A stretch of 25,408 nt of DNA from Caccovicinus sp964425595 (GTDB lineage: Bacteria; Bacillota; Clostridia; Lachnospirales; Lachnospiraceae), in assembly GCA_964425595.1 (NCBI GenBank), contig CAYRMW010000036.1, positions 1-25,408 of the forward strand, written 5' to 3'. Under the pieces are notes generated by a model. The model did not search any database and had not been told where the DNA came from. It saw only the letters and a program-made list of their open reading frames with translations. This document shows positions 15,676 to 23,279 of this stretch, piece by piece; the stretch's first letter is position 1; every line of letters begins with the position of its first letter. The position numbers and the translations under genes are program-made.

Positions 15676-16593
15676 CTATTCGTATTTGATCCTTGGGTCG
15701 ATGAGGCAGTAGAATAAATCTACAATGAAGATCATCGCCAGAAGAAACGTGGCGTAGAAAATGGTTACGCCCATGATCGTCGTGTAGTCTCTCTGGGACA
15801 CGCTGTTGACAAAATGAACGCCAAGCCCGGGAATCGCGAAGATCTTCTCCACCACAAAGCTTCCCGTCAGAAGGTTCGCGACCGTGGGGCCGAGAACGGT
15901 GATCACAGGGATCAACGCGTTGCGCAGGGCATGACGCAGGATCACCTTCGTTTCGGAAAGGCCCTTGGCCCTGGCAGTCCGGATGTAATCCTGTCCCATG
16001 ACCTCCAGAAGGCTGGAACGCATCAGCCTGGCCAGATAACTGACCGAATATCCGCCCAGAGCGATCACCGGGAGGATATACCCCTTCCAGGTATCCACGC
16101 CGTAGGTGGGAAGCCAGTTAAGGCGAAAAGAAAAAAGGTAGATCAGGACAGAAGCGATCACAAACGAGGGGATGGTCACGCCGACGGTCGCCAACGCCAT
16201 CATGGCCATATCCTGCCACTTTCCGTTTTTAATGGCAGCCAGGATCCCCATGGGGATCGAGGCCAGAAGCACAAAGATCATCGTAATGAGGCCGAGCTTT
16301 GCCGATACCGGGAACCCATTGGCAATAAAATCATTTACACTCTTTCCTGTATATTTATAAGAGGGGCCAAAGTCGCCATGCAAAACGCCGGCCAGATAAT
16401 CGAAAAACTGCTCATATAACGGCGCATCCAGATTATATTTCGCATTTAAAGCCGCTTCCACCTCAGCGGACACCTTCCTGTCGCTGGTAAACGGCCCTCC
16501 GGGAATCGCATGCATGATGACAAAGGTCAGGAGGACGATAAAAAACAGCGCAACCGCCATCATCACCAGACGTTTTATAACATACTTCCACAT
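15676..16593 (-). CDS. oppB: Oligopeptide ABC transporter permease OppB
   Basis: A 305-residue membrane subunit, first gene of the opp operon. The N-terminal helix MWKYVIKRLVMMAVALFF is the usual OppB start. The motif IPGGPF, the EAA loop (DYIRTARAKGLSETKVILRH) and the end IDPRIKYE are family hallmarks. ATG 16593 is preferred since GAGGGAGAG lies just upstream; the earlier in-frame ATG at 16608 has no ribosome site and would add five residues. Its promoter is at 16679-16651. Confidence 0.92.
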   Translation of the reverse strand: MWKYVIKRLVMMAVALFFIVLLTFVIMHAIPGGPFTSDRKVSAEVEAALNAKYNLDAPLYEQFFDYLAGVLHGDFGPSYKYTGKSVNDFIANGFPVSAKLGLITMIFVLLASIPMGILAAIKNGKWQDMAMMALATVGVTIPSFVIASVLIYLFSFRLNWLPTYGVDTWKGYILPVIALGGYSVSYLARLMRSSLLEVMGQDYIRTARAKGLSETKVILRHALRNALIPVITVLGPTVANLLTGSFVVEKIFAIPGLGVHFVNSVSQRDYTTIMGVTIFYATFLLAMIFIVDLFYCLIDPRIKYE

Positions 16594-16650
16594 ATCTCTC
16601 CCTCGCATTTCATCAATATCATCGGATATCCATCCGACAAGATGTGTATA

Positions 16651-16679
16651 ATGGTAGCAAATACGATGAAAATTGTCAA
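16651..16679 (-). promoter_or_regulatory. opp operon promoter
   Basis: On the minus strand TTGACA at 16679-16674 and TACCAT at 16656-16651 are separated by exactly 17 nt. The -35 begins 5 nt after the trmH-family stop codon. No terminator is visible between, so some transcription from the nadE promoter may also continue into opp. The leader contains GGATATCCATCC-like repeats with an imperfect stem (ATCGGATATCC / GGATATCCGAT arms, about 16620-16640). Confidence 0.7.
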
Positions 16680-16683
16680 CTTT

Positions 16684-17493
16684 TTAATGCGATGCGGTGT
16701 TAAGGGACGTACCCTTCATCCTCCGCTGCCTGGCCGTTTCAAACAGCAGGATAGACGCCGCAACCGCCGCATTCAGCGATTCCACCTGTCCGGCCATCGG
16801 GATACGGATGCGGACGTCGGCCAGCGCCGCTGTGCGCCCGGTCAGGCCGTTTGCCTCATTCCCGATGAGAAAACCGCAGGGACCGGTGTAGTCCTCCAGG
16901 TCATACGCCTCCGATCCCTCCAGATGGGCGGCAAAGAGCCGGATGCCACGCTTCCTGATCTCTCCGCAGGTCTTTTCCAGATCGTCCACATATACGAAGG
17001 GCACCCGGTAGATCGAACCCATCGTCGAGCGGATCACCTTGGGGTTATAGATATCTGCCGTCCCTGCGTTCATGATCAGGCCGGTGATCCCGGCTCCCTC
17101 TCCCGCCCGCAGGATCGTGCCCAGATTTCCCGGATCCTGAACCGTTTCCAGCACCATCAGAAGCGGCGTCCCGTGCCGGTCAAGAATTTCCTCCAGAGTC
17201 CACTCCCTTCGGCGCACCAGGGCCAGGATCCCCTGGGGCGACTGGGTGTCAGCCATCACCTTCATCACCTGGTCAGACACGGTCTCCCATGCATATCCCT
17301 CGGTCATTTTCCGGTGTTCTGCTTCTTTCAGGAAGCTTTCCGATACATAAAGGATCTCCGTCTGATCAGGCGAAAGCTCCCGGCACATACGCAGCCCCTC
17401 CACCACATAAAGACCTTCCTCCCGGCGCGCCCTTGCCTTTTTGACCAGGTTCGCTACCCGGCGTACCTGTTTATTTGCCGTACTGTTTATCAT
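16684..17493 (-). CDS. SpoU/TrmH-family RNA 2'-O-ribose methyltransferase
   Basis: A 269-residue SPOUT methyltransferase using S-adenosylmethionine, most similar in layout to 23S rRNA methyltransferases of the RlmB/TsnR group. The N-terminal L30e-like RNA-binding domain spans about 1-95. The three knot motifs follow: DPGNLGTILRA (120-130, with the conserved Asn and catalytic-type Arg), FLIGNEANGL (208-217), and IPMAGQVESLNAAVAASILLFE (231-252). The start ATG overlaps the nadE stop as ATGA, so translation is coupled. The target nucleotide cannot be named. Confidence 0.9.
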   Translation of the reverse strand: MINSTANKQVRRVANLVKKARARREEGLYVVEGLRMCRELSPDQTEILYVSESFLKEAEHRKMTEGYAWETVSDQVMKVMADTQSPQGILALVRRREWTLEEILDRHGTPLLMVLETVQDPGNLGTILRAGEGAGITGLIMNAGTADIYNPKVIRSTMGSIYRVPFVYVDDLEKTCGEIRKRGIRLFAAHLEGSEAYDLEDYTGPCGFLIGNEANGLTGRTAALADVRIRIPMAGQVESLNAAVAASILLFETARQRRMKGTSLNTASH

Positions 17494-19514
17494 GAACTTT
17501 TATCCGTTCCTTTCCGAAAATATCCGGCTAAACGTCCCGCATCTTCCTTTGCCACCTTTACTTTTTCCAGATCATCCAGCCATATCTTCCGGCAGGCATC
17601 GCTTGGCATCCGCAGATCCCCCCTGGGGGAGACTGCCACCGAACCCACCTTGGGGCCGTCCGGAAGGCAGGAACGCTTAAACTGCTGAGAAAAGAAGCGC
17701 CGGTAAAACACCTCCAGCCATTTTAAGATCATCGAACTGTCATACTCTCCCGCAAACGCCTGCTTTGCCAGCCGGAAGATTTTGGAAGGCATGTAGCCGA
17801 AACGAAGTACATAATATAGGAAGAAATCATGCAGCGCATAGGGTCCAACCAGATCCTCCGTCCTCTGGGAGATCTGCCCGTCCTCCGGAGGCAGAAGCTC
17901 AGGGCTCACCGGTGTGTCCAGCACATCGTACAAAACAGCGGAAAGCTCTTCTTCCACGCAGGTATCGGCATAGTAGCGGACCAGATGGCGCACCAGCGTC
18001 TTCGGCACCCCTGCATTTACCGCATACATGGACATGTGGTCTCCATTGTACGTGGCCCACCCGAGAGCCAGTTCCGACATGTCGCCGGTCCCGATCACCA
18101 TCCCGTTCTGCTGATTGGCCAGATCCATGAGGATCTGCGTGCGCTCCCTGGCCTGGCTGTTTTCGTAGGTAACATCATGGACTGCAGGATCGTGGCCGAT
18201 GTCCCGGAAATGCTGATCCACCGCGTCCCTCACCGGGATCTCGCGCAGGATCGCTCCGATCTTCGCCGTCAGCGCGCACGCATTCCGGTAGGTCCGGTCG
18301 GTCGTGCCATAGCAGGGCATGGTGACGCAGCAGATCTGCTCTCTGGGGATATCTAAAAGATCAAAGGCACGCGCCGTCACCAGAAGGGCCAGGGTGGAAT
18401 CCAGCCCGCCGGAGATGCCGATCACTGCGCTCCGGCTGCCTGTATGTTCCAGGCGCTTTTTCAGACCCATGGACTGGATCGATAAGATTTCCTCACAGCG
18501 GCGGTTCCTCTGCCCCGCGTCATGAGGGACAAATGGCGCCTTATCGATCGGCCGCAGGAGCTTATCCTTTTCGCGTTCCTTCAGCGAAAAAGGAATGATC
18601 CGGTAGGCGCTCCCGCCCGTGACCTCCGCTCCGATCTCCGTTCCGGAAAGATCATGGGAGCTGCGGAAGGTGTTCATCCGCCGCCGCTCGCTGCTTAACC
18701 GCTCAAGATCCAGATCGGCAATGATCATCTCATGACCGAACCTGGCCGACTCGGCCAGACAGGTGCCGTTCTCGGCGATGATATTCTGGCCGCCGAACAC
18801 CAGATCCTGGGTGGACTCCCCTTCTCCCGCATTGGCGTATACATATCCGCAGACCAGCCGGGCCGACTGCCCGCAGATCAGGTCATGACGGTATACATCT
18901 TTCCCCGTGGTCTCATCGCTGGCCGAGCAGTTGACGACCAGCAAAGCGCCCTCCAGGGCATGACGTATACTGGGCGGACAGGGAGACCACACATCCTCGC
19001 AAAGCTCCGCCGCTACGGTGAGGGCAGGGTCGCCGGCGCGGCGGAACAAAAGGCGGCTCCCCATCAGCACCGGTTCTCCCGCAAATCCATCGCAGGCTTC
19101 CCATGGCTGGTCATTACCCGGGCAGAAATGACGCAGCTCATAAAATTCCGAGTAATTCGGAAGGTTTTTTTTCGGGACCAGGCCCAGAAGCTTCCCGCCG
19201 CAGACCGCCGCCGCCACATTATAGAGCTTGCCGTCCCGCTCCCACGGAAGGCCCACAAAAACCAGCATATCCAGATCCGCGGACGCCCTGACGATCTCTC
19301 CCAGGGCATCCTTCGCCCGCCGGATCAGGGGATACTGTAAAAAAAGATCCTGGCAGGTATAGCCGGTAACGCACAGCTCGGGAAATACCATCACTTCCAC
19401 CTGCCTGGCCTGGCCTTCCTTCATTAATTCGATAATTGCTTTCCGGTTAGCGTCCGGATCCGCAACGGTAATTTTCGGAGTCGCCGCCGCGACCCGCACA
19501 AATCCATCTTTCAT
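17490..19514 (-). CDS. nadE: Glutamine-dependent NAD+ synthetase
   Basis: A 674-residue two-domain enzyme that makes NAD+ from deamido-NAD+, ATP and glutamine. The N-terminal nitrilase-type glutaminase has the catalytic Glu46 (FPELC), Lys115 (PKKNLPNY) and Cys172 (ELCEDVW). The C-terminal synthetase has the ATP pyrophosphatase P-loop SGGLDST (368-374) and the conserved GTGDMSELALGW segment. ATG 19514 is chosen because AAAGGAG lies 8 nt upstream and family homology begins there; the frame stays open to 19649, but the extra 45 residues run across the promoter. Its promoter is at 19642-19614. Confidence 0.94.
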   Translation of the reverse strand: MKDGFVRVAAATPKITVADPDANRKAIIELMKEGQARQVEVMVFPELCVTGYTCQDLFLQYPLIRRAKDALGEIVRASADLDMLVFVGLPWERDGKLYNVAAAVCGGKLLGLVPKKNLPNYSEFYELRHFCPGNDQPWEACDGFAGEPVLMGSRLLFRRAGDPALTVAAELCEDVWSPCPPSIRHALEGALLVVNCSASDETTGKDVYRHDLICGQSARLVCGYVYANAGEGESTQDLVFGGQNIIAENGTCLAESARFGHEMIIADLDLERLSSERRRMNTFRSSHDLSGTEIGAEVTGGSAYRIIPFSLKEREKDKLLRPIDKAPFVPHDAGQRNRRCEEILSIQSMGLKKRLEHTGSRSAVIGISGGLDSTLALLVTARAFDLLDIPREQICCVTMPCYGTTDRTYRNACALTAKIGAILREIPVRDAVDQHFRDIGHDPAVHDVTYENSQARERTQILMDLANQQNGMVIGTGDMSELALGWATYNGDHMSMYAVNAGVPKTLVRHLVRYYADTCVEEELSAVLYDVLDTPVSPELLPPEDGQISQRTEDLVGPYALHDFFLYYVLRFGYMPSKIFRLAKQAFAGEYDSSMILKWLEVFYRRFFSQQFKRSCLPDGPKVGSVAVSPRGDLRMPSDACRKIWLDDLEKVKVAKEDAGRLAGYFRKGTDKSS

Positions 19515-19613
19515 GGCCGTTCTCCTTTGTGCCCTCTCTGATCGTCTTCCACCGGGCAGGCGGCAGCCGTTCAGGGATGATCTCCTTTGCCATCCAAATC
19601 GAACAACGATTTC

Positions 19614-19642
19614 AGCATAGCATAACGCCGAAAATATGACAA
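19614..19642 (-). promoter_or_regulatory. nadE promoter
   Basis: On the minus strand TTGTCA at 19642-19637 and TATGCT at 19619-19614 are separated by exactly 17 nt. The predicted start, near 19607, gives a leader of about 95 nt before nadE. Its -35 is only 6 bp from the -35 of the divergent rrf2 promoter. Confidence 0.65.
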
Positions 19643-19648
19643 TATCCA

Positions 19649-19677
19649 TTTACAACCGGCCGCAAATCAAGTACAAT
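19649..19677 (+). promoter_or_regulatory. rrf2 promoter
   Basis: TTTACA at 19649-19654 and TACAAT at 19672-19677 are separated by exactly 17 nt on the plus strand, predicting a start near 19684, about 38 nt before the rrf2 ATG. It is back to back with the nadE promoter. Confidence 0.65.
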
Positions 19678-19686
19678 GTCTTATAT

Positions 19687-19709
19687 CCTATTAATCAGAT
19701 AAGAATAGG
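19687..19709 (+). promoter_or_regulatory. Candidate Rrf2 operator over its own start site
   Basis: A perfect inverted repeat, CCTATT at 19687-19692 and AATAGG at 19704-19709 with an 11-nt AT-rich spacer, covers the predicted transcription start of the rrf2 gene. Rrf2 regulators (IscR, NsrR, CymR) bind dyads of about this size and often repress themselves. Assignment to this protein is by position only. Confidence 0.45.
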
Positions 19710-19721
19710 GGTGTTTAGAAG

Positions 19722-20159
19722 ATGAAAATCTCCACAAAGGGCCGTTACGCGCTCCGCATGATGCTGGAATTCGCGCTTCATCCGGGGGAATGCACCAAGA
19801 TCAGCCAGGTGGCCGAGCGCCAGCAGATCTCCGTCAAGTACCTGGAGCAGATCGTCACCATCCTCTGCCGCGCCGGCTACGTCAAAAGCGTCCGCGGCGC
19901 CCGAGGAGGGTATCTGTTAAGCCGCGACCCGTCTCAGTATACCGTAGGGGAGATCCTGCGCCTGACTGAGGGGAACCTGGCGCCCGTACCCTGCCTGGAA
20001 GACGAACCGAATCCCTGCGGCCGTTCCGACTGCTGCGCCGCCTTAAGCGTATGGAAAAAAATAGACAGCGCCATCAGCCACGTGGTCGATCACGTCACGC
20101 TGGCCGACCTGGTAGAAGAGCATCAGGCGCTGACGGATCCAAATCGGCGCAAAAAATGA
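19722..20159 (+). CDS. Rrf2 family transcriptional regulator, probable Fe-S sensor
   Basis: A 145-residue winged-helix regulator. The start MKISTKGRYALRMMLEFAL is the classic Rrf2 N-terminus, and the wing GARGGYLLSRDP (59-70) is typical of the DNA-contacting region. The C-terminal third carries C91, C99, C104 and C105 (PCLED, NPCG, SDCCA), close to the three-cysteine spacing of IscR (92, 98, 104), so an iron-sulfur or redox-sensing cluster is likely. No iscS, iscU or nifU gene is adjacent; the divergent neighbour is nadE. It begins at ATG after AGGGGTG. It could also be a CymR-like cysteine regulator, but CymR lacks these cysteines. Confidence 0.88.
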   Translation: MKISTKGRYALRMMLEFALHPGECTKISQVAERQQISVKYLEQIVTILCRAGYVKSVRGARGGYLLSRDPSQYTVGEILRLTEGNLAPVPCLEDEPNPCGRSDCCAALSVWKKIDSAISHVVDHVTLADLVEEHQALTDPNRRKK

Positions 20160-20191
20160 GGGCTGTCCTTCCCCCACAGAAGACAGCCCTC
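20151..20191 (-). terminator. Intrinsic terminator of the candidate small RNA
   Basis: On the minus strand GAGGGCTGTC (20191-20182) pairs perfectly with GACAGCCCTC (20167-20158) around a 14-nt loop, followed by A and then six U (20156-20151). The same stem on the plus strand lacks a U tract, so it points specifically to leftward termination even though it begins within the rrf2 stop codon. Confidence 0.85.
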
Positions 20192-20290
20192 CGGTCACGA
20201 TCAAAAACCGTCACACTATTAGCTTTCACGCTCTGGCATCCCCATGCCAAAGTACATAAATGTAAGGCACCCCATTGTGCTTCTCACAAT
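20151..20290 (-). ncRNA. Candidate small RNA, about 140 nt, unassigned family
   Basis: On the minus strand a near-perfect promoter (20323-20295) predicts a start near 20290-20288, and an intrinsic terminator ends at about 20151. The RNA would fold as: a 5' hairpin (ATTGTG/CACAAT, 20290-20274); a 9-bp hairpin with a GGGG loop (CTTTGGCAT/ATGCCAGAG, 20252-20231, one G-U pair); a short 4-bp stem (20210-20192); and the terminator stem. G-runs recur in exposed places: after hairpin 1 (CAATGGGGTGCC), in the loop of hairpin 2 (GCATGGGGATGCC), and in the terminator loop (GTGGGGGA). No reading frame with a ribosome site is seen. It does not match 6S RNA, SRP RNA or the riboswitch classes I know. It lies between convergent rrf2 and the epimerase gene, and its 3' end overlaps the last rrf2 codons in antisense. 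Confidence 0.65.
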
Positions 20291-20294
20291 AGGG

Positions 20295-20323
20295 AATATA
20301 GCACTATTTGCCATATCTGTCAA
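20295..20323 (-). promoter_or_regulatory. Promoter of the candidate small RNA
   Basis: On the minus strand TTGACA at 20323-20318 and TATATT at 20300-20295 are separated by exactly 17 nt, one of the best promoter matches in the window. It lies about 108 nt after the stop of the epimerase gene and no coding sequence follows it in that direction. Confidence 0.8.
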
Positions 20324-20430
20324 GATGATTCTATGAAAATTTGTGGGTTTTTTCTAACGGTTTTTCTATTCCGGCGTGACGCCCGTGGAAATGTGATGAA
20401 AATGTCTCCACAAAATACCGTCCGTTTCCG

Positions 20431-21282
20431 TCAGTCGACCGCGGTCCTGTCGTAGATATCCTGCAGAAACCGGACGTCATCGTGGAAACGCTCCCGGCTG
20501 GAATTTTCCATCAGCATGGTGATATGCGGTTTCTGCTTCTTGACTAATTTCATCAGCGGCTCGTAGCAAAACAGGCCTTCGCCTACGTGGCGGTACTTCT
20601 GGCTGCGCCCTTCAAAGACAAAGTCCTTCATATGCATCATGGTGATCCGGTCGCCGTAATAGGCAAACGCCTTGCCGATCACTTCCTCCTGGCAGTCCAC
20701 TTCCTCCGGATGGATCAGGTTCACCGGATCCAGGATCACTTCTACATTGGGAGAGTCGATGTCCTCCAGGAAACGCTTCATCATCGCAGGACTGTAAAGC
20801 GTATGGTCAAACACGCCTTCCACGCCCACCGTCACGCCCAGCTTTTCCGCCGCGGCTACGATCTCGCGGAAGCTTTTCAAAAACAGCTGATAAGCCGCCT
20901 CCGTCCGGGTATCCGCCACGACCTTCATATTCGGGTCAAAACGCCCCGTCTCCGTGCCTACCATATCCGCGCCCATCGCTTTGGCGTACTTTAAATGCTC
21001 GATAAAACGCGCCACCTCTGCCTGCCGTCTGGTTTCGATGGGATTCGTCGGGTTGATGTAGCAGCCAAGGACTGCCACATGAATATCATTCTTCTCCAGC
21101 AGGGACCGGATATAGCGGCCGAATCCGGCGCTGTAATGCCCGACAGAGAAATCGTAATTGGTGATCGACTTCGCAAATGCCAGCTGCACCTGATGAATCT
21201 GATTTTCCTTCACGACTTCAAACAGCTTCTCCATCTCCATCTTCGGACACAGATCGTGGCACCGCATTCCAAACTGAATCAT
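20431..21282 (-). CDS. Sugar phosphate isomerase/epimerase-like TIM-barrel protein
   Basis: A 283-residue protein of the xylose isomerase-like (AP_endonuc_2) superfamily. Metal-ligand style positions are visible: the acid in VGVEGVFDH (strand 5 region), DPVNLIHPE (strand 6, with Asp and His), MMHMKDF (strand 7, with His), and a final Glu in MLMENSSRERF. Members act as tagatose/psicose-type epimerases, inosose isomerases or dehydratases, or endonuclease IV; the substrate here is unknown. No signal peptide. AAAGGAG lies upstream of the ATG. It follows the cupin gene by 43 bp and shares its promoter. Confidence 0.85.
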   Translation of the reverse strand: MIQFGMRCHDLCPKMEMEKLFEVVKENQIHQVQLAFAKSITNYDFSVGHYSAGFGRYIRSLLEKNDIHVAVLGCYINPTNPIETRRQAEVARFIEHLKYAKAMGADMVGTETGRFDPNMKVVADTRTEAAYQLFLKSFREIVAAAEKLGVTVGVEGVFDHTLYSPAMMKRFLEDIDSPNVEVILDPVNLIHPEEVDCQEEVIGKAFAYYGDRITMMHMKDFVFEGRSQKYRHVGEGLFCYEPLMKLVKKQKPHITMLMENSSRERFHDDVRFLQDIYDRTAVD

Positions 21283-21325
21283 ATTTTTCTCCTTTATCCA
21301 GGTATATATGGCTTATGAACTTCGT

Positions 21326-21655
21326 TTATTTATGGATGAAGTCTTCACGCATAGGCGTAAAGATGTCCAGAAGCTTCGTCTCCTCCAGAGCCCTGACCCC
21401 GTGGACCACATTGGGCGCGACGTAATATGTATCTCCTGTCGTCAGAACCTTATCCCCCTGACCCTCCTCCTGATAAACAAGGCTTCCGGATACGATGTAG
21501 CCGATCTGCTCATGGGGATGGCTGTGTTTAGCGCCGACGGCGCCCTTCTCAAACTGAAGCTCTACCGTCATCAGGTTCGGGGAATAGGCAAGAACCTTCC
21601 TGACCGTGCCCTCTCCTGCCGGTTCGTGAGCGATATTCTTGTTTTCTACATACAT
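21326..21655 (-). CDS. Cupin domain protein
   Basis: A 109-residue single-domain cupin. Motif 1 is KHSHPHEQIGYIVSG, with the two histidines, a third His/Glu pair and the closing glycine; motif 2 is GDTYYVAPNVVHGV, with the final metal-binding histidine. Small cupins of this type serve as sugar isomerases, dioxygenase-like enzymes or ligand-binding regulators such as KdgF in pectin sugar use. Cotranscription with a TIM-barrel epimerase suggests carbohydrate or uronate metabolism. GGAGG lies 7-8 nt before the ATG. Confidence 0.85.
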   Translation of the reverse strand: MYVENKNIAHEPAGEGTVRKVLAYSPNLMTVELQFEKGAVGAKHSHPHEQIGYIVSGSLVYQEEGQGDKVLTTGDTYYVAPNVVHGVRALEETKLLDIFTPMREDFIHK

Positions 21656-21736
21656 TTTAAGTTCCTCCTTTGTGCTGTATGTTGGTCCAGGCGCAGGCGG
21701 ATCTCCCCGCCATCATGCCACGAAAACCACAGTACC

Positions 21737-21745
21737 ATGATACCA
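21737..21745 (-). promoter_or_regulatory. Extended -10 promoter for cupin-epimerase pair
   Basis: On the minus strand TGGTATCAT (21745-21737) fits an extended -10 element; the -35 region is poor. The predicted leader to the cupin ATG is about 75 nt. A 13-nt palindrome (GTCAGG-C-CCTGAC, 21804-21816) lies about 60 bp upstream. Confidence 0.45.
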
Positions 21746-21823
21746 TATTCTGCCTGGTGAGAAAAGCTTTATTTCCTTGTCTTTGATGTATCCAATAGAA
21801 TGTGTCAGGCCCTGACCAACATA

Positions 21824-22875
21824 TTATATATCCGATTTTTCTTCAGGAAGATATAATAGAATACTTACAGAGAATATATTGTTTTCGTGATCTATTTCAA
21901 TACTTCCGTGATATTTTTTTACAATACGATTTATATTTTTTAATCCATACCCATGTAATCAATTGTCCGTTTTAGTAGTGAAAAACGATCCATTATTTTT
22001 ATTCAATATTCCGTTATAACTGTTCTGTGTGTTAATATATAACAGAGATTTCTTGGAAAACATCTCCAGGTTCAGCAACTTTTCTTCGCTGCATTCCGCA
22101 GCTGTAATAGCGTTTTCCAGGAGATTGCCAATTAGCATATTGATGTCAAAAAAAGCGATATAATCATCTCCGGGAACAGTAATTTTAGTAGAGACCTTCC
22201 TTAATTTTTGATGTGCCATTTTCAAAAAAAAGTTTAAATTTCCGTCCAGTTCTTTATTCCCAGTATCAACGTATTGATCCGGATTAACCATTCCCTTTTG
22301 CATTTCATTTAGATAGTCAATTATTTCTGGCATATTTTTAGAGTTCGCCATTGCTAATAATTCTCTGATGTGAAATTTCATATCGTGTTGAAGGGAATGT
22401 ATCTGATCTTGCGTTTTCATGATAATATCTAATTGTTGTTTATAACGCTGATTCATTTGCAAAGCCAGTTGATTTTCCATATTTATTAAATATGTCTTTT
22501 CCATTGCACTATATAAAAAGAATGAGATTATATTGATCATTAGCAATCCGAAACTCATAAAAATAATATTTTTCCAGTCATAGGAAGCAGACAATATGTG
22601 GATATGAATGATGGCAATGCTACATAATGGAATTGCCAGTTGAAGAAACCAGTATGGCACAATATAATCCGAATTCTTTTTTTATGTATTATTTTTTCTG
22701 CAAGAAATTCGCATATGACAATTAGCAGTACGGTTACCATACCATATATTTCATTAATCGTCTGTATCGCTCTGTAGTCATATATGGGAATCATGACAAT
22801 TACATCGCAAAGCATATTAATGACAATCTCGAATAAAGAATGACACAAAATCAGCAGTGCGGGAGCAGTCAGAAA
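21824..22875 (-). pseudogene. GHKL (AgrC/DcuS-like) sensor histidine kinase, frameshifted and interrupted
   Basis: Remnant of a membrane-bound sensor kinase of the peptide-quorum-sensing type. N-terminal membrane helices (ALLILCHSLFEIVINML onward) are in one frame up to about 22684. They connect to the remainder in another frame (KKNSDYIVPYWFLQLAIP) across a run of seven A (22683-22677 on this strand), so one base has been lost or gained there. The rest has further helices, a coiled-coil region, the phospho-acceptor HDMKFHIREL, and the N-box NLLENAITAAE. A TGA at 21961-21959 then cuts the protein just after SFFTTKTDN; the expected G-box HGYGLKNINRIVKKYHGS continues in the same frame to a TAA at 21826-21824. 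The left coordinate includes that tail; the right is approximate. No response regulator is adjacent. Confidence 0.8.
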
Positions 22876-23082
22876 ATCTAAACCGCCGGTCACCTTGGCC
22901 GGGTCAATCGGCCTGTGGGGCAGGCGGTTTTCTTTACCTTGAATGGGTGGATAGACAGGACGATTTACTGTCAGGATAAAGGTCGATTTTAGCCATTTTC
23001 TTTCGCTGTGAGCGGCTTTTGAACGGCTTGCCATATCCCGCTACCCATGCCAACGGCGCTCAGAAGCTAAATAATTTATTTT
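22868..23082. other. Non-coding junction sequence, probable mobile-element debris
   Basis: Between the kinase N-terminus and the RepA-like fragment is about 215 bp that belongs to neither. A minus-strand frame is open through it and fuses in frame to the kinase remnant (start ATG near 23034), but the protein it would give is not recognised, has no good ribosome site, and abruptly becomes membrane helix at about 22875. Its GC content is higher than the kinase remnant on its left and the Asn-rich fragment on its right, which suggests a patch of different origin. Confidence 0.4.
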
Positions 23083-23279
23083 ATGCCTGATCTGTATGGG
23101 CAATATCCGCGCGGGAGAAATCCGTATATGGAAAGCCCGCATACGGATAATCCGTTCACGGGAAAGCCGTACACGGAAAATCCCGCACAATTAAATACTA
23201 AATAAAAGAAATACCAAAGAATCAAATAACAATCTAATTAAATATCAATCTATCAATCCTCAAGATAAACCATATCAGG
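23083..23279 (+). pseudogene. Fragment resembling linker of ICE/plasmid RepA initiator
   Basis: On the plus strand, ATG 23083 opens a 40-residue frame with tandem short units of the form N/K/S-P-[YFH]-x-[EDG] (NPYMESP, HTDNPFTG, KPYTENP) followed by QLNTK and a TAA. One base out of frame, from 23201, the reading continues as NKRNTKESNNN then LIKYQSINPQDKPYQ. Tandem PYT-N units followed by an Asn/Thr-rich stretch are what I recall from the hinge of RepA-type replication initiator proteins in clostridial conjugative elements. An in-frame TAA lies just upstream (23068), so the DNA-binding N-terminus is missing, and the hxlR 3' end cuts off what should follow. Confidence 0.5.

Noticed and set aside
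20151..20290. 6S RNA or SRP RNA identity for the small RNA
   Set aside because: 6S RNA forms one long rod with a central bubble and SRP RNA has a conserved GGUGCUGUU/GGAA tetraloop region; neither is present.
21959..21961. TGA read as selenocysteine or by programmed readthrough
   Set aside because: Sensor kinases have no selenocysteine at this site, no SECIS-like stem was seen next to it, and the gene has a second lesion, so a nonsense mutation is simpler.
22555..23034. Intact 159-residue protein starting near 23034
   Set aside because: Its first third is unrecognised junction sequence and the rest is the out-of-frame membrane part of the broken kinase, so it is a chance fusion and not a real gene.
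23083..23205. Functional 40-residue small protein
   Set aside because: The sequence continues in another frame with the same compositional pattern, which points to a decayed fragment of a larger gene.
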